Positions 8,830 through 17,175 of a stretch of DNA of 64,000 bases are shown one piece after another. The stretch covers positions 37,566 to 101,565 of the forward strand of contig NZ_BONZ01000081.1 of NCBI RefSeq assembly GCF_016862975.1, given 5' to 3'. The notes under the pieces were generated by a model. The model was given only the letters and a program-made list of their open reading frames with translations, ran no database searches and was not told the origin of the DNA. A program made the position numbers and the translations under genes. Source of the DNA: Rugosimonospora africana. GTDB lineage: Bacteria > Actinomycetota > Actinomycetes > Mycobacteriales > Micromonosporaceae. The number at the start of each line of letters is the position of its first letter. Positions within the stretch are counted from its first letter, which is position 1.

Positions 8830-10167
8830 CTAGTGCGTCGGTTCGGTCCCGGCCAGGGACTGCTTCTTGATGACATCGTTGATCTGCCCGTCGGCCTTCT
8901 TCAGCGCGTCCGGGATGCTCAGGTTGCCCTTCATCGCGCCTTCGATCGCCGTACCGAAGTCCAGCGCGATGTCCCACGGGTAACTCGGCTCCTGCTTGCC
9001 GTACGGCACCACCTTGTCCGAGATGACCTTCATGAACGGATCCGAGTTCGCGTCCGTGTTGCCGGACAGCGCCTGGTCGACCGACGTCCGCACGGTGTAC
9101 TTGGAGAACCCGCTGGCCTTGAAGAAGCTGGCCATGATGGCCGGGTCACCGGCGAGCAGCCACTGGATGAACCCCGCGGCCTGCGTCTTCGCCTTGGACT
9201 TGGCGTCCACGGTCAGCGTCCAGCCGCCCAGAGTCGCCGTGGTCTTCGTCGGGTCGCCGTCCATGGACGGGAAGGGAGCCACCGCGGTCTTCGCGACCAT
9301 CGCCGGGAACGTCTCCTTGAGCTGGCCGACGGCCCACGAGCCGTCCGCCATCATGGCCACCTGGCCCTGGCCGTACGGGCTCGCGTCGGCGTAGCCCACC
9401 TTGGGCGTCTTGGGCATCAGGCCGCCCTGGTAGAGCGTCTTGTAGAACTGCAGGAGCTTCTGGAAGCACGGGTCGGTGGCCGTCGACTTGGACCAGTCGT
9501 CGGCGACCGGCAGGTGCCCGCACGCGTTGTACTGCAAGCCCCAGCTGGCCCAGCCCAGGTCGGCCGCGACCGAGGCGATCGTCATGCCCTTGACATTGCC
9601 CTTGGTGAGCTTGGTCGCCCACTGGATCAGCTCGTCCCAGGTCTTCGGCGGACTCTTCGGGTCCAGGCCGGCCGCCGCCACCAGGTCCGTGCGGTAGTAC
9701 AGCACCGTCGACGGCTCGACCAGCATCGGGTACGCGTAGTGCTTGCCGCCGATGGTGACGAAGCTCTTGACGTTGTCCTTGATGTCGGCGAAGGCGCTGG
9801 CCGGCAGCAGTCCGTCCAGCTCGGTCAGCTCACCGTTGGCCGCGGCGGCGGCGATGTTGCCGTAGTTGGTGGTCTGCACGTCGGGAGCCTTGTTGGCGGC
9901 CTGTGCCGCCTTCAACTTCTGCGCCCAGGTGTCGGACGGCACGACCTGGTAGTCGACCTTCACCTTGCTCTGCGAGGCGTTGAAGGCGTCGACCTCCTTC
10001 TTGAACCACGCCTGCTGGTAGTCCTCGAACTTCTGCTGCCAGAAGGTGATGACCGTCTTCCCGCCCTCGGTCTTGGCACCGCCGCCGCTGCCACACCCGG
10101 AGAGTGCGAGTGAAGCCGCGACCACCGCCGACGCTACGAGAGCCCATGTGCTACGCCTCTTGTGCAC
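8830..10167 (-). CDS. Extracellular sugar-binding lipoprotein of CUT1 ABC importer
   Basis: A 445-residue solute-binding protein. The GTG start has GGAGGAG directly upstream and gives a lipoprotein signal: basic KRR, a hydrophobic core, and lipobox LSGC with the acylated Cys at residue 25; the longer in-frame ORF has no leader. The mature part has the family-1 binding-protein pattern (VITFWQQKFEDYQQ, YYRTDLVAAAGL, and a MADGSWAVGQL segment). It delivers substrate to the two permeases encoded next. The gene lies about 350 nt downstream of its predicted promoter, leaving an unusually long leader. Confidence 0.93.
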   Translation of the reverse strand: MHKRRSTWALVASAVVAASLALSGCGSGGGAKTEGGKTVITFWQQKFEDYQQAWFKKEVDAFNASQSKVKVDYQVVPSDTWAQKLKAAQAANKAPDVQTTNYGNIAAAAANGELTELDGLLPASAFADIKDNVKSFVTIGGKHYAYPMLVEPSTVLYYRTDLVAAAGLDPKSPPKTWDELIQWATKLTKGNVKGMTIASVAADLGWASWGLQYNACGHLPVADDWSKSTATDPCFQKLLQFYKTLYQGGLMPKTPKVGYADASPYGQGQVAMMADGSWAVGQLKETFPAMVAKTAVAPFPSMDGDPTKTTATLGGWTLTVDAKSKAKTQAAGFIQWLLAGDPAIMASFFKASGFSKYTVRTSVDQALSGNTDANSDPFMKVISDKVVPYGKQEPSYPWDIALDFGTAIEGAMKGNLSIPDALKKADGQINDVIKKQSLAGTEPTH

Positions 10168-10893
10168 CTTCTCCTCCTTCAGCGGCTCGTCGCCGAACCG
10201 TGTCCACATCCTGCACAGGGGATTGCCAGCTGAACGAAGCGCGGATCGCGTCGCTACCCGGGTCGCGGGCCGCAGTCGGTGGCCTGCCCCCACCCTCCGG
10301 ACACCGGCGAAGCCGGCGTTGGACGAGCACCCGTCGCGGGGATCCCGGACGGTGGGCGCGGGCCGGCAGCCTCCACAGTGGAGCCCGATGCCCGCCCGGC
10401 GATCGCGTCCGCGCCCAGACCCGGTGCCAGCACCGCACTCCGCACCCGGCAGTCGCGGGGCAATGTCGTGCGGGTTTCCGGCATGTGTCCACCGCTTCCG
10501 GTCGGGAACGACTGGCTGGTAGTGAACACCGTGTAATCGATTTCGTCAAGAGCCTCGTCGATGACTGCCCGGCGGTCGTGCTCTTGCTGCGAGCAGCCTT
10601 AGAAACCGATTACAGCCGGGGCCTCAGCGGGCGCTCTCAACACGGGACGGTCCGGTCATGAGACGATCCATCCGCGACAGCCCGCAGTGCCGGCGGAACT
10701 CCGGCGCACCCTTGGGACTGCGGCGTGCCGGCGGGACTGCGGCGTGGCGGCTACGCCGTCGAGGCCGAACGCATCGGGCTCGACGCGATCCCGCCGCCGC
10801 GCGAGCGCGGGAGCGCCGCGGCGTCGCGCGCACACGGCCACGCCGTTGGAACGGGCGGGTGGTGCGGCACCCGCGGACTGTGCCGGGACCGCC
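10168..10893. other. Long intergenic region (leader and upstream DNA of the transporter operon)
   Basis: No gene is supported here. Apart from the two operators and the predicted minus-strand promoter, it holds a roughly 350-nt stretch between that promoter and the lipoprotein start, and a GC-rich segment with a short direct repeat (GGACTGCGGCGTG twice, near 10720-10750). The small ORFs lack ribosome sites and recognisable domains. Confidence 0.5.
10521..10614 (-). promoter_or_regulatory. Predicted transporter-operon promoter with two LacI-type operators
   Basis: TGTAATCGATTTCG (10532-10545) and, on the minus strand, TGTAATCGGTTTCT (complement of 10601-10614) match the complement of the palindrome at the GH172 promoter almost base for base. 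They are 69 bp apart, which would allow looping. On the minus strand TTGACG (10549-10544) and a weak TTCACT (10526-10521) are 17 bp apart and flank the first operator. Confidence 0.6.
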
Positions 10894-13254
10894 CTACCTG
10901 TGCTCACCGGCGAGGTCGGCCGGGGGCTTGCCGTAGTCGCACACGCCGGTCGGGAAGATCTGTTCGAGTCGGGTCCGCTCCGCCGCGTCGGGGTGCCAGG
11001 AACCGTAGCTGTGCTGGGCGATCGCCTTCGCGACCGGTTCCAGCTGGCACTGGAAGCTGTCCTCGTCGAAGGGGCCGCCCGCGATGACCCGGGAGGTGGA
11101 GTGGATCGGGAACCGCTGCGTGCAGGCGCCGGCCGGCCGGTTGTCGAGGATCCCGTCCCAGACGTGCGGACCGGCGGCGATCTGCGTACCGTCGGTGGCC
11201 AGGCACCGGTCGGTCGCCAGGGCCGGCTTGTTGCCGGCCACGCCGCGGGCCGGATGCTGGCGGATGTTCGTCAGCCACTGGTCCATCACGCCGAGGGCCT
11301 GGCCGATCGCGTCGGTCTGCGGCCCGTTCGGGCGCGCGTCGGTAAACCAGATGACCTGGTTGTCGGCGTTGCCGTGGGCCTCGATGATGCGCTGCCGGCT
11401 CACGAAGGACTGCCGGCTGTTGTGCATGTTGAGGGCGTCCTCCAAGTAGTGCCGCCAGTCGATGACCGGGATGTCGATCCGGCCGCGGAACACCAACCCG
11501 TTGTCGTAGGCGGCGCGGATCGCGCCGAGGTCGCCCCCGGTCCGGGGCGCCGGGATGGCGCCGCCGTCCGGACTCAGCGTCATGTTCCGCGAACTCCACG
11601 GGTCCCAACTGCCGCCCGGAACGAAGGGCGCCCCCTCGGGCACCATGTCCTCGGAACTCTTCCAGCCGCCGACGGTCGCGTTCAGCTTGAGGAACTCGTC
11701 GGGTGAGATCTTGTGCCCGACCAGCGCCTGCAGGCCGTACTGCACGCCGACGTTGTCGAACGTGGTCCGCGCGTAGCCGTCCGGCTTGACGCCGTAGATG
11801 TTGCGCAGGTCGTCGTAGGTCGTCCACTTCACGGTGGCCATCACGCCCGCGGGCTCCATGAGGTTCTGGTTCGACCCCGCCGAACCGTACGTCGGGTCCA
11901 GCAGCAGCGGCGTGAGGCCCCGCCACCCGTTGACGCACTCGTCGGAGCCGTTCGTGCCGGTGTACGGGTTTGCCACCGTGTCGCTGGCGTTCAAGCCCTC
12001 GAGCAACGAGCGGTTGGACCAGTCCTTCCACATCGGGTTGCCGGCGTCGGTGACGTCCATGAAGTACTCGAGCAGCTCGCAGTCGCCCACGTGGATGGCC
12101 TGCGTCACCTCGTCGGGGTAGGAGTACACGGGAATCGCGGCGTCGATCAGGCCCGGGAAGTCCTGACCGAAGACGTACTGCTCGATCCCGCCGCCGGACG
12201 CGCCGACACCCACGGTGTACAGCGGCACGCCGTGCTGCTCGATGAAGTGCTCCTTCACCATCAGCGCCGTCTCGCCGGCGAGCTGGAGGTTGTAGTGCAC
12301 CCCGGTGACGTTGCCGGTCGAGTAGGCCACCGCATAGCCGGCGGCGAGGCCCTGCGTCGCCTCGAACATGGAGTCCGGCGTGCCGCCGAGGGTGCCCTGC
12401 TGGTGCCCGATGCCCACGCCGCCGGAGCTGAAGCTGTAGAGCAGCCGGCGGTTCCAGGCCGAGTCGTCCGGGTGCGCCGGGTCGTCGCCGAGCGGCGCGA
12501 GCATGGCGATGCTGTAGATGAACCGGTTGATCGTGCCGCGTTCCCACCGGACGATGAAGTCCCGGGTGCTACCGTCCAGCGTCCTCGTGGTGGCGAGGTC
12601 GGCCGGACGGCTGCCGTCGGCCGGCAGCGGCTTCCACTGGTTGGCCGTGCTGCGGTAGAGATAGTCGACCCGGGTGGTGGCCGCGCAGTCGCTGCTCCAA
12701 CCGACGATCTGGCTGGTCTTGTTGCCGTTGTCGTCCAGCGCGAAGACCGGCAGGCCCACGTGGTCGTGGTTGTCGACCAGCGGCTGGCCCAGTCCCGACT
12801 GCTCGGTGTCGCACACGAACGGCTGCTGCTGCGGTCCGGAGAAGATCGGCCCGCTGGTCGGGAAGTCGGTCAGCGTGAGCCTCACCGACCGGCGGCCCCG
12901 GACGTGGCCTCTCGCGGTGGCGACCAGAGTGTTCGCGCCGAGCCTGAGGCCGTCGACGAGTCCGACGAACGAGCCGGCGGTGTCGGGGTGGAGGTCGGCG
13001 GTGACGTCGGAACCGTTGCGCAGCACGGTCACGTCGGAGCGCGACACGGCGCCCGGCACCGTGACCCTGATGAGCGCGTTGCCGCCGGTGACCTGGTCGG
13101 GCCGGCTGGACAGCACCCGGATGTCCACGCTCCGACCGGTACCGGCCGCGGGGGCGGCGGCCGCCGGCGGTACCAGGCCGGCTATCACCACGACGGTGGC
13201 GGGAAGGATGACGGCCGCACGCCGGCGCGGGTGCCGGCCGATGGTGGCGAGCAT
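10894..13254 (-). CDS. Secreted DUF6351 family protein
   Basis: A 786-residue exported protein. The ATG has GGAGGT 8 nt upstream and begins a signal peptide (basic GRHPRRR, hydrophobic core, cleavage near PPAAAAPA). The upstream in-frame extension has no homology. The chain matches actinobacterial DUF6351 proteins: an N-terminal Ig-like segment (about 40-135), then a large domain with QPFVCDTEQSGLGQP, a VGVGASGGGIEQY element near residue 351 that resembles a nucleophile elbow (G-x-S-x-G), and a NADNQVIWF region. An alpha/beta-hydrolase-like fold is likely but the substrate is unknown. It is transcribed alone, divergently from the membrane protein gene at 13453. Confidence 0.8.
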   Translation of the reverse strand: MLATIGRHPRRRAAVILPATVVVIAGLVPPAAAAPAAGTGRSVDIRVLSSRPDQVTGGNALIRVTVPGAVSRSDVTVLRNGSDVTADLHPDTAGSFVGLVDGLRLGANTLVATARGHVRGRRSVRLTLTDFPTSGPIFSGPQQQPFVCDTEQSGLGQPLVDNHDHVGLPVFALDDNGNKTSQIVGWSSDCAATTRVDYLYRSTANQWKPLPADGSRPADLATTRTLDGSTRDFIVRWERGTINRFIYSIAMLAPLGDDPAHPDDSAWNRRLLYSFSSGGVGIGHQQGTLGGTPDSMFEATQGLAAGYAVAYSTGNVTGVHYNLQLAGETALMVKEHFIEQHGVPLYTVGVGASGGGIEQYVFGQDFPGLIDAAIPVYSYPDEVTQAIHVGDCELLEYFMDVTDAGNPMWKDWSNRSLLEGLNASDTVANPYTGTNGSDECVNGWRGLTPLLLDPTYGSAGSNQNLMEPAGVMATVKWTTYDDLRNIYGVKPDGYARTTFDNVGVQYGLQALVGHKISPDEFLKLNATVGGWKSSEDMVPEGAPFVPGGSWDPWSSRNMTLSPDGGAIPAPRTGGDLGAIRAAYDNGLVFRGRIDIPVIDWRHYLEDALNMHNSRQSFVSRQRIIEAHGNADNQVIWFTDARPNGPQTDAIGQALGVMDQWLTNIRQHPARGVAGNKPALATDRCLATDGTQIAAGPHVWDGILDNRPAGACTQRFPIHSTSRVIAGGPFDEDSFQCQLEPVAKAIAQHSYGSWHPDAAERTRLEQIFPTGVCDYGKPPADLAGEHR

Positions 13255-13452
13255 CGGGCGTGACCTCCGTGGTTCGCGGTCGGGACGAACTCTGCGAGTG
13301 AGGGCTGCGTGCCTGGAACCTGCCGGTGACGCGACGATCATACTCGGGATTCGACCTCCTCCCTAGGGAGGAGAAGGAGCTCCGACCACTGGCCGCAACC
13401 GGGGCTCGTGGTCGGACGCGGCCCGGCGACCCGTTCACCAGCATCTACAGGC

Positions 13453-14382
13453 ATGACTACTACGTTGCGCCGGGCGGCACACTGGCACCGCCCCCTGATG
13501 GTCCTCGTCTGCGTGATGGCGGTGTGCGGCGTCGTCTCCGCGGTCGGAATCTTCGCCGACTCGCGCGTCCTCACCGGGGTGCCGATCTGGGTCAAGCCGT
13601 TCAAGTTCTCGGTCTCCCTCGCGCTGTACGGCGCCACCCTCGCCTGGATGCTCTCGCTGCTGCCTCGGCGCAGCCGGGTCGCGGAGTGGGCGGGCACGGT
13701 CATCGTCGCGATGGCGGCGGTGGAGATGGTGGTGATCGTCGGGCAGGTGCTGCGCGGCACGACCAGCCACTACAACGAGACCACACCGCTGAACGCCTTG
13801 CTGTGGAAGGTGATGGGCATCGCGATTGGGATGCTGTTCATCTCGCACTTCGTCATCGGCATCGCGGTGCTGCGCCGGCCGATCGCGGATCGGGTCGCCG
13901 GGTACGCGGTCCGGCTGGGGCTCGGCCTGTCGCTGCTGGGCATGCTGGCGGCGGTACCGATGGTGCTGCCCACCCAGGAACCGGACATCGAGGGGATCGC
14001 CGGGGCGCACAGTGTGGGCGTACCGGACGGCGGACCGGGGCTGCCGCTGGTCGGCTGGAGCACCACCGGCGGGGATCTGCGGATCGGGCACTTCGTGGGA
14101 CTGCACGGGTTGCAGGCGCTTCCGATCCTGGCGATCCTGCTGAGCCGGTTCCTCGGGACGCGGCTGGACGAGCGCAGCCAGGTGCGGCTGCTGACCGTGG
14201 CGGGCGCGGCCTACGGCGTACTGACAGTGCTGGTGACCTGGCAGGCGCTGCGCGGACAGCCGTTGCTGCGTCCGGACGCGCTCACGCTGGCTGCCGTGGC
14301 GACCCTGGTGGTCGCGACCGCGACCGCCGCAGGCGTGATCGTGGCTCGCCGTCGCCGTCCGGAACTGGCGCTGGCCGCATGA
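13453..14382 (+). CDS. Multi-pass membrane protein of unknown function
   Basis: A 309-residue protein with about eight hydrophobic helices. The start is the ATG giving MTTTLRRAAHWHRP; the upstream extension is Arg/Pro-rich and unlikely. It has a conserved-looking WVKPFKFSVSLALY segment after the first helix and a GHFVGLHGLQALPIL segment in the C-terminal half. I recognise the type from actinomycete genomes, with no assigned function. Its stop overlaps the start of the ABA4-like gene, and the histidine kinase and response regulator genes follow with minimal spacing, suggesting one operon. Confidence 0.75.
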   Translation: MTTTLRRAAHWHRPLMVLVCVMAVCGVVSAVGIFADSRVLTGVPIWVKPFKFSVSLALYGATLAWMLSLLPRRSRVAEWAGTVIVAMAAVEMVVIVGQVLRGTTSHYNETTPLNALLWKVMGIAIGMLFISHFVIGIAVLRRPIADRVAGYAVRLGLGLSLLGMLAAVPMVLPTQEPDIEGIAGAHSVGVPDGGPGLPLVGWSTTGGDLRIGHFVGLHGLQALPILAILLSRFLGTRLDERSQVRLLTVAGAAYGVLTVLVTWQALRGQPLLRPDALTLAAVATLVVATATAAGVIVARRRRPELALAA

Positions 14383-14834
14383 CCGGCACGCTGTTCACGC
14401 TGAGCTTCGCGGTGGCCGCGCCGTTCTGGGCACTGATGATCCTGGTGCCGCACTGGACCTGGACCGCTCGGATCATCAAGTCGCCGCTGATCGTACTGCC
14501 GGTCGTGGTGATCTACGCGGCGGTCGTGGTCCCGGCGTCGGGCGAGGTCCTGCCGGTCGTGATGTCGCCGACCCTGGGCGGCGTGCGGGACCTGCTCGGC
14601 ACCGCGGACGGCGCGGCAGCGGCCTGGGCGCACATGCTCGCGTTCGATCTGTTCGCTGGACGGTGGGCGTGGCTCGACAGCCGGGAGCGGGAGGTGCCGG
14701 CACTGGTCATGGCCGCGGTGCTGGTGCTGACCATCCTGCTCGGGCCGCTCGGCCTGGCCGCCTACCTGGCGGTCCGAACCCGGTGGGCACGGCCGGCGGC
14801 CGCTCCCCTGCCCGCCCCGCAGCGCATAGGCTGA
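14379..14834 (+). CDS. ABA4-like membrane protein (DUF4281)
   Basis: A 151-residue protein with four predicted helices. It begins MTGTLFTLSFAVAAPFWALM and contains PTLGGVRDLLG and WAHMLAFDLFAGRWAWLD, the hallmark of the family named after plant ABA4; the tail LLGPLGLAAYLAVR is also typical. In plants ABA4 acts in neoxanthin formation; bacterial members have no established role. The ATG overlaps the preceding stop (ATGA), and the histidine kinase gene starts 4 nt after its end. Confidence 0.8.
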   Translation: MTGTLFTLSFAVAAPFWALMILVPHWTWTARIIKSPLIVLPVVVIYAAVVVPASGEVLPVVMSPTLGGVRDLLGTADGAAAAWAHMLAFDLFAGRWAWLDSREREVPALVMAAVLVLTILLGPLGLAAYLAVRTRWARPAAAPLPAPQRIG

Positions 14835-14838
14835 GCTG

Positions 14839-16101
14839 ATGAGCTGGGTGGGACGGCTGTTCGATGAGCGCGACACTCTCGTGCGGATGGTCGCGCTCGA
14901 TCTCAGCGGCGTCGGCTACCTGGTCCTTGGCACCCAGGCCGGGCGTCCGGCGACGGCCACGCAGTGGATCCTCGCGGCGGCCGCGTTCGCCGTCGCGCTG
15001 GTGTTCCATCGCCGGCCGCTGATCAACCTGATCGGGCAGGCTGCCCTGCTGGCGGTGGCGATCTGGGTCATCGACGACACGATGATCAATCAGGTGGGTG
15101 CCAGCTGGGGTTTGCTCGAGCTGACCATGTGGGCACGCCGGCCGCGGACCATCTGGCTGGCCGCCGGGCTGCTGGCCGCGGTCGACCTGATCGATTCGAT
15201 CGGCGACCCACTCGGACGGTTCGCCTCCGGCGTCTTCGGGCTCGGTGTGACGGTCGGCGTACCGCTGCTGCTCGGTCTGCTCATCCGGGCCACCCGCGAA
15301 CTCGGCAGACAAGCCGAGGAGCGGGCGGCCGAGGAGCAACGCCGGCACGAGTCGGAAAGCCGTGCCGCACGCGCCGACGAACGCAGCGCCATCGCCCGGG
15401 AGCTGCACGACGTGGTCGCGCATCACGTGGCGTCGATGGTACTGCGGGTCGGCGTGGCCCGGCACGTGCTCGCGGACGTGGATCCGCGGGTGGGCGAGGT
15501 GTTCGACGACGTGCACGGAACCGGGGCCGCGGCCCTGGCGGACCTGCGCCGGCTGGTCGAGGTGCTGCGCAACGCCGATGGCGTCAACGGTGACGCGGCA
15601 CTGACCGCGATCGAGCCGTCGGCGCTTCCGGCGGCACTCGGCGCGGCGGTCGATCGGGCCCGCCAGGCCGGCATCACGGTGGAGGCCGACATCGATCCGG
15701 CGGTCGGTACGCTCGACGCGGTTCGGGGCCTGGCGGTGTTGCGACTGACTCAGGAGGCGTTGACCAACGTGGCCAAGCACGCGGGCAGGTCCGCGCTGGC
15801 GCGCCTGTCGGTCTCCGTGGTCGACGGGGCCGTCCACTGGGAGGTCTCGGACGACGGAAGCGGATCGGTACCGGCGGCGGTGCCGTCCGGTGGCGGTCAT
15901 GGCATCGTCGGCATGCGCGAGCGCGTCGAAGTCCTCGGCGGCCGGCTGGAGGCGGGTCCGGCCGGCGCGGGTTGGCGCGTGGCCACCGTCCTCCCGGCCG
16001 TGGTGCCCGCGCCGTCAGCCTCTCCCGCCGCGCTCGCCGTCACCCCGGCACCCAACGGCCGAGGGACCTTGCCCGGACCGCACGCGCCGGAGCCGGCGTG
16101 A
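14839..16101 (+). CDS. Sensor histidine kinase (HisKA_3, NarL-type partner)
   Basis: A 420-residue kinase. Four or five membrane helices occupy residues 20-155, a short coiled region follows (RQAEERAAEEQRRHESESR), then the dimerisation/phosphoacceptor motif AIARELHDVVAHHVASM with its His near residue 189, and a HATPase_c domain (LTQEALTNVAKHAG N-box, DDGSG and GHGIVGMRERV G-boxes). The long alanine/proline-rich tail after about residue 380 is variable. It overlaps the response regulator gene by 4 nt. The membrane proteins encoded upstream are likely part of the signalling unit, by position only. Confidence 0.93.
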   Translation: MSWVGRLFDERDTLVRMVALDLSGVGYLVLGTQAGRPATATQWILAAAAFAVALVFHRRPLINLIGQAALLAVAIWVIDDTMINQVGASWGLLELTMWARRPRTIWLAAGLLAAVDLIDSIGDPLGRFASGVFGLGVTVGVPLLLGLLIRATRELGRQAEERAAEEQRRHESESRAARADERSAIARELHDVVAHHVASMVLRVGVARHVLADVDPRVGEVFDDVHGTGAAALADLRRLVEVLRNADGVNGDAALTAIEPSALPAALGAAVDRARQAGITVEADIDPAVGTLDAVRGLAVLRLTQEALTNVAKHAGRSALARLSVSVVDGAVHWEVSDDGSGSVPAAVPSGGGHGIVGMRERVEVLGGRLEAGPAGAGWRVATVLPAVVPAPSASPAALAVTPAPNGRGTLPGPHAPEPA

Positions 16102-16724
16102 TCCGTGTCCTGCTGGTCGACGACCAGCACCTCATCCGCGCGGGCCTGCGCATGCTCTGCGACGCCCAGCCGGACATCGAGGTCGTCGGCGAGGCCGACA
16201 ACGGCCGAGAAGCCATCGCTCTGGCCGCCCGGCTCAGCCCCGACCTCGTCGTCATGGACCTGCGCATGCCCGGCGTCGACGGGATCACCGCGACCAGCCG
16301 CATCCTCGCCGACCGCCCCGCCGTCCGGGTGCTCGTGCTGACGACGTTCGGCGACGACGACCACCTCTATCCGGCCCTGACCGCCGGCGCCTGCGGGTTC
16401 CTGCTCAAGGACGCACCGCCGGCCGCTCTGCTGGACGGCATCCGCCGGGCCGCCGCGGGCGACAGCCCGTTCAGCCACGAGGTGCTGAAGCGTCTGGTCC
16501 AGCGCGCGGTGCACGCCCGCGCCGAGACGCCGCGGATGCCCCAGGGACTGACGGCGCGTGAACAGGACGTGCTGAACCTGGTGGCCGAGGGCCTGTCCAA
16601 CGCGGAGATCGCCGAGCGGCTCCACATCGGGGTCACCACGGTCAAGACCCACATCACGAGCTTGATGACCAAGACCGACAGCCCCAACCGGGTACGCCTG
16701 GCGCTGTTCGCCCGCGGCGTCTGA
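16098..16724 (+). CDS. NarL/FixJ-type response regulator
   Basis: A 208-residue two-domain regulator. The start is the GTG overlapping the kinase stop, giving VIRVLLVDDQHLIRAGLRML. The receiver domain has DD at residues 9-10, the phosphoacceptor Asp near residue 54 in VVMDLRMPG, the TTF motif, and Lys in LLKDAPP. The C-terminal LuxR-type HTH reads LTAREQDVLNLVAEGLSNAE and ends TTVKTHITSLMTK. It is the cognate partner of the kinase immediately upstream; targets are not evident. Confidence 0.95.
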   Translation: MIRVLLVDDQHLIRAGLRMLCDAQPDIEVVGEADNGREAIALAARLSPDLVVMDLRMPGVDGITATSRILADRPAVRVLVLTTFGDDDHLYPALTAGACGFLLKDAPPAALLDGIRRAAAGDSPFSHEVLKRLVQRAVHARAETPRMPQGLTAREQDVLNLVAEGLSNAEIAERLHIGVTTVKTHITSLMTKTDSPNRVRLALFARGV

Positions 16725-16782
16725 CGGGCCGACGTCACTTCGCGCCGCCGTTGAAGGCGCGAACGCGGCCGGCGGGATCGGG

Positions 16783-17175
16783 GTGCGTAGGGTGGCGGCC
16801 GTGATCGTTGTGAGGCGCGACGGCGAGGACCCGTTCGACGACCAGACGTTCGGGGATCCGGAGTTCGATCCGGCCACGTACCTCATCGCCGTACGGGAGG
16901 GCACCGGCGATTACGCCGGCCTGGTACGGGTCTGGGGCCGGCCACAGGTATCGCGACTCGGCCTGATCGGGGTGCTGCCCGCGTACCGGCGGCGCGGGCT
17001 GGCCTTCGCGTTGCTGGCCCAGGCATTCGGCGTGCTCTCGGCCCGGGGTCAGGCCGAGGTGATGTGCGAGGTCGACGAGACCAACGTCGCCTCGAACGCT
17101 CTGATGACCGGCCTGGGAGCCCGCCGGGTGGGCGGTGCCGTCGAACTGTTGAGACCCGCGATCGAGGCAGACTAG
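16783..17175 (+). CDS. GNAT-like acetyltransferase, short at the N-terminus
   Basis: A 130-residue protein starting at a GTG. It carries the acetyl-CoA binding segment GVLPAYRRRGLAFALL (motif A, R/Q-x-x-G-x-G/A) and a VDETNVASNALMTGLGARR segment matching the end of GNAT domains. Typical GNAT proteins have about 30-50 more N-terminal residues, so this copy may be truncated or use another start. There is no strong ribosome site. Its stop overlaps the stop of the convergent ltrA pseudogene. Substrate unknown. Confidence 0.6.
   Translation: MRRVAAVIVVRRDGEDPFDDQTFGDPEFDPATYLIAVREGTGDYAGLVRVWGRPQVSRLGLIGVLPAYRRRGLAFALLAQAFGVLSARGQAEVMCEVDETNVASNALMTGLGARRVGGAVELLRPAIEAD

Noticed and set aside
10254..10529. 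A 91-residue minus-strand ORF starting just after the LacI operators
   Set aside because: No ribosome site and composition unlike coding sequence; kept only as a possibility for the long leader.
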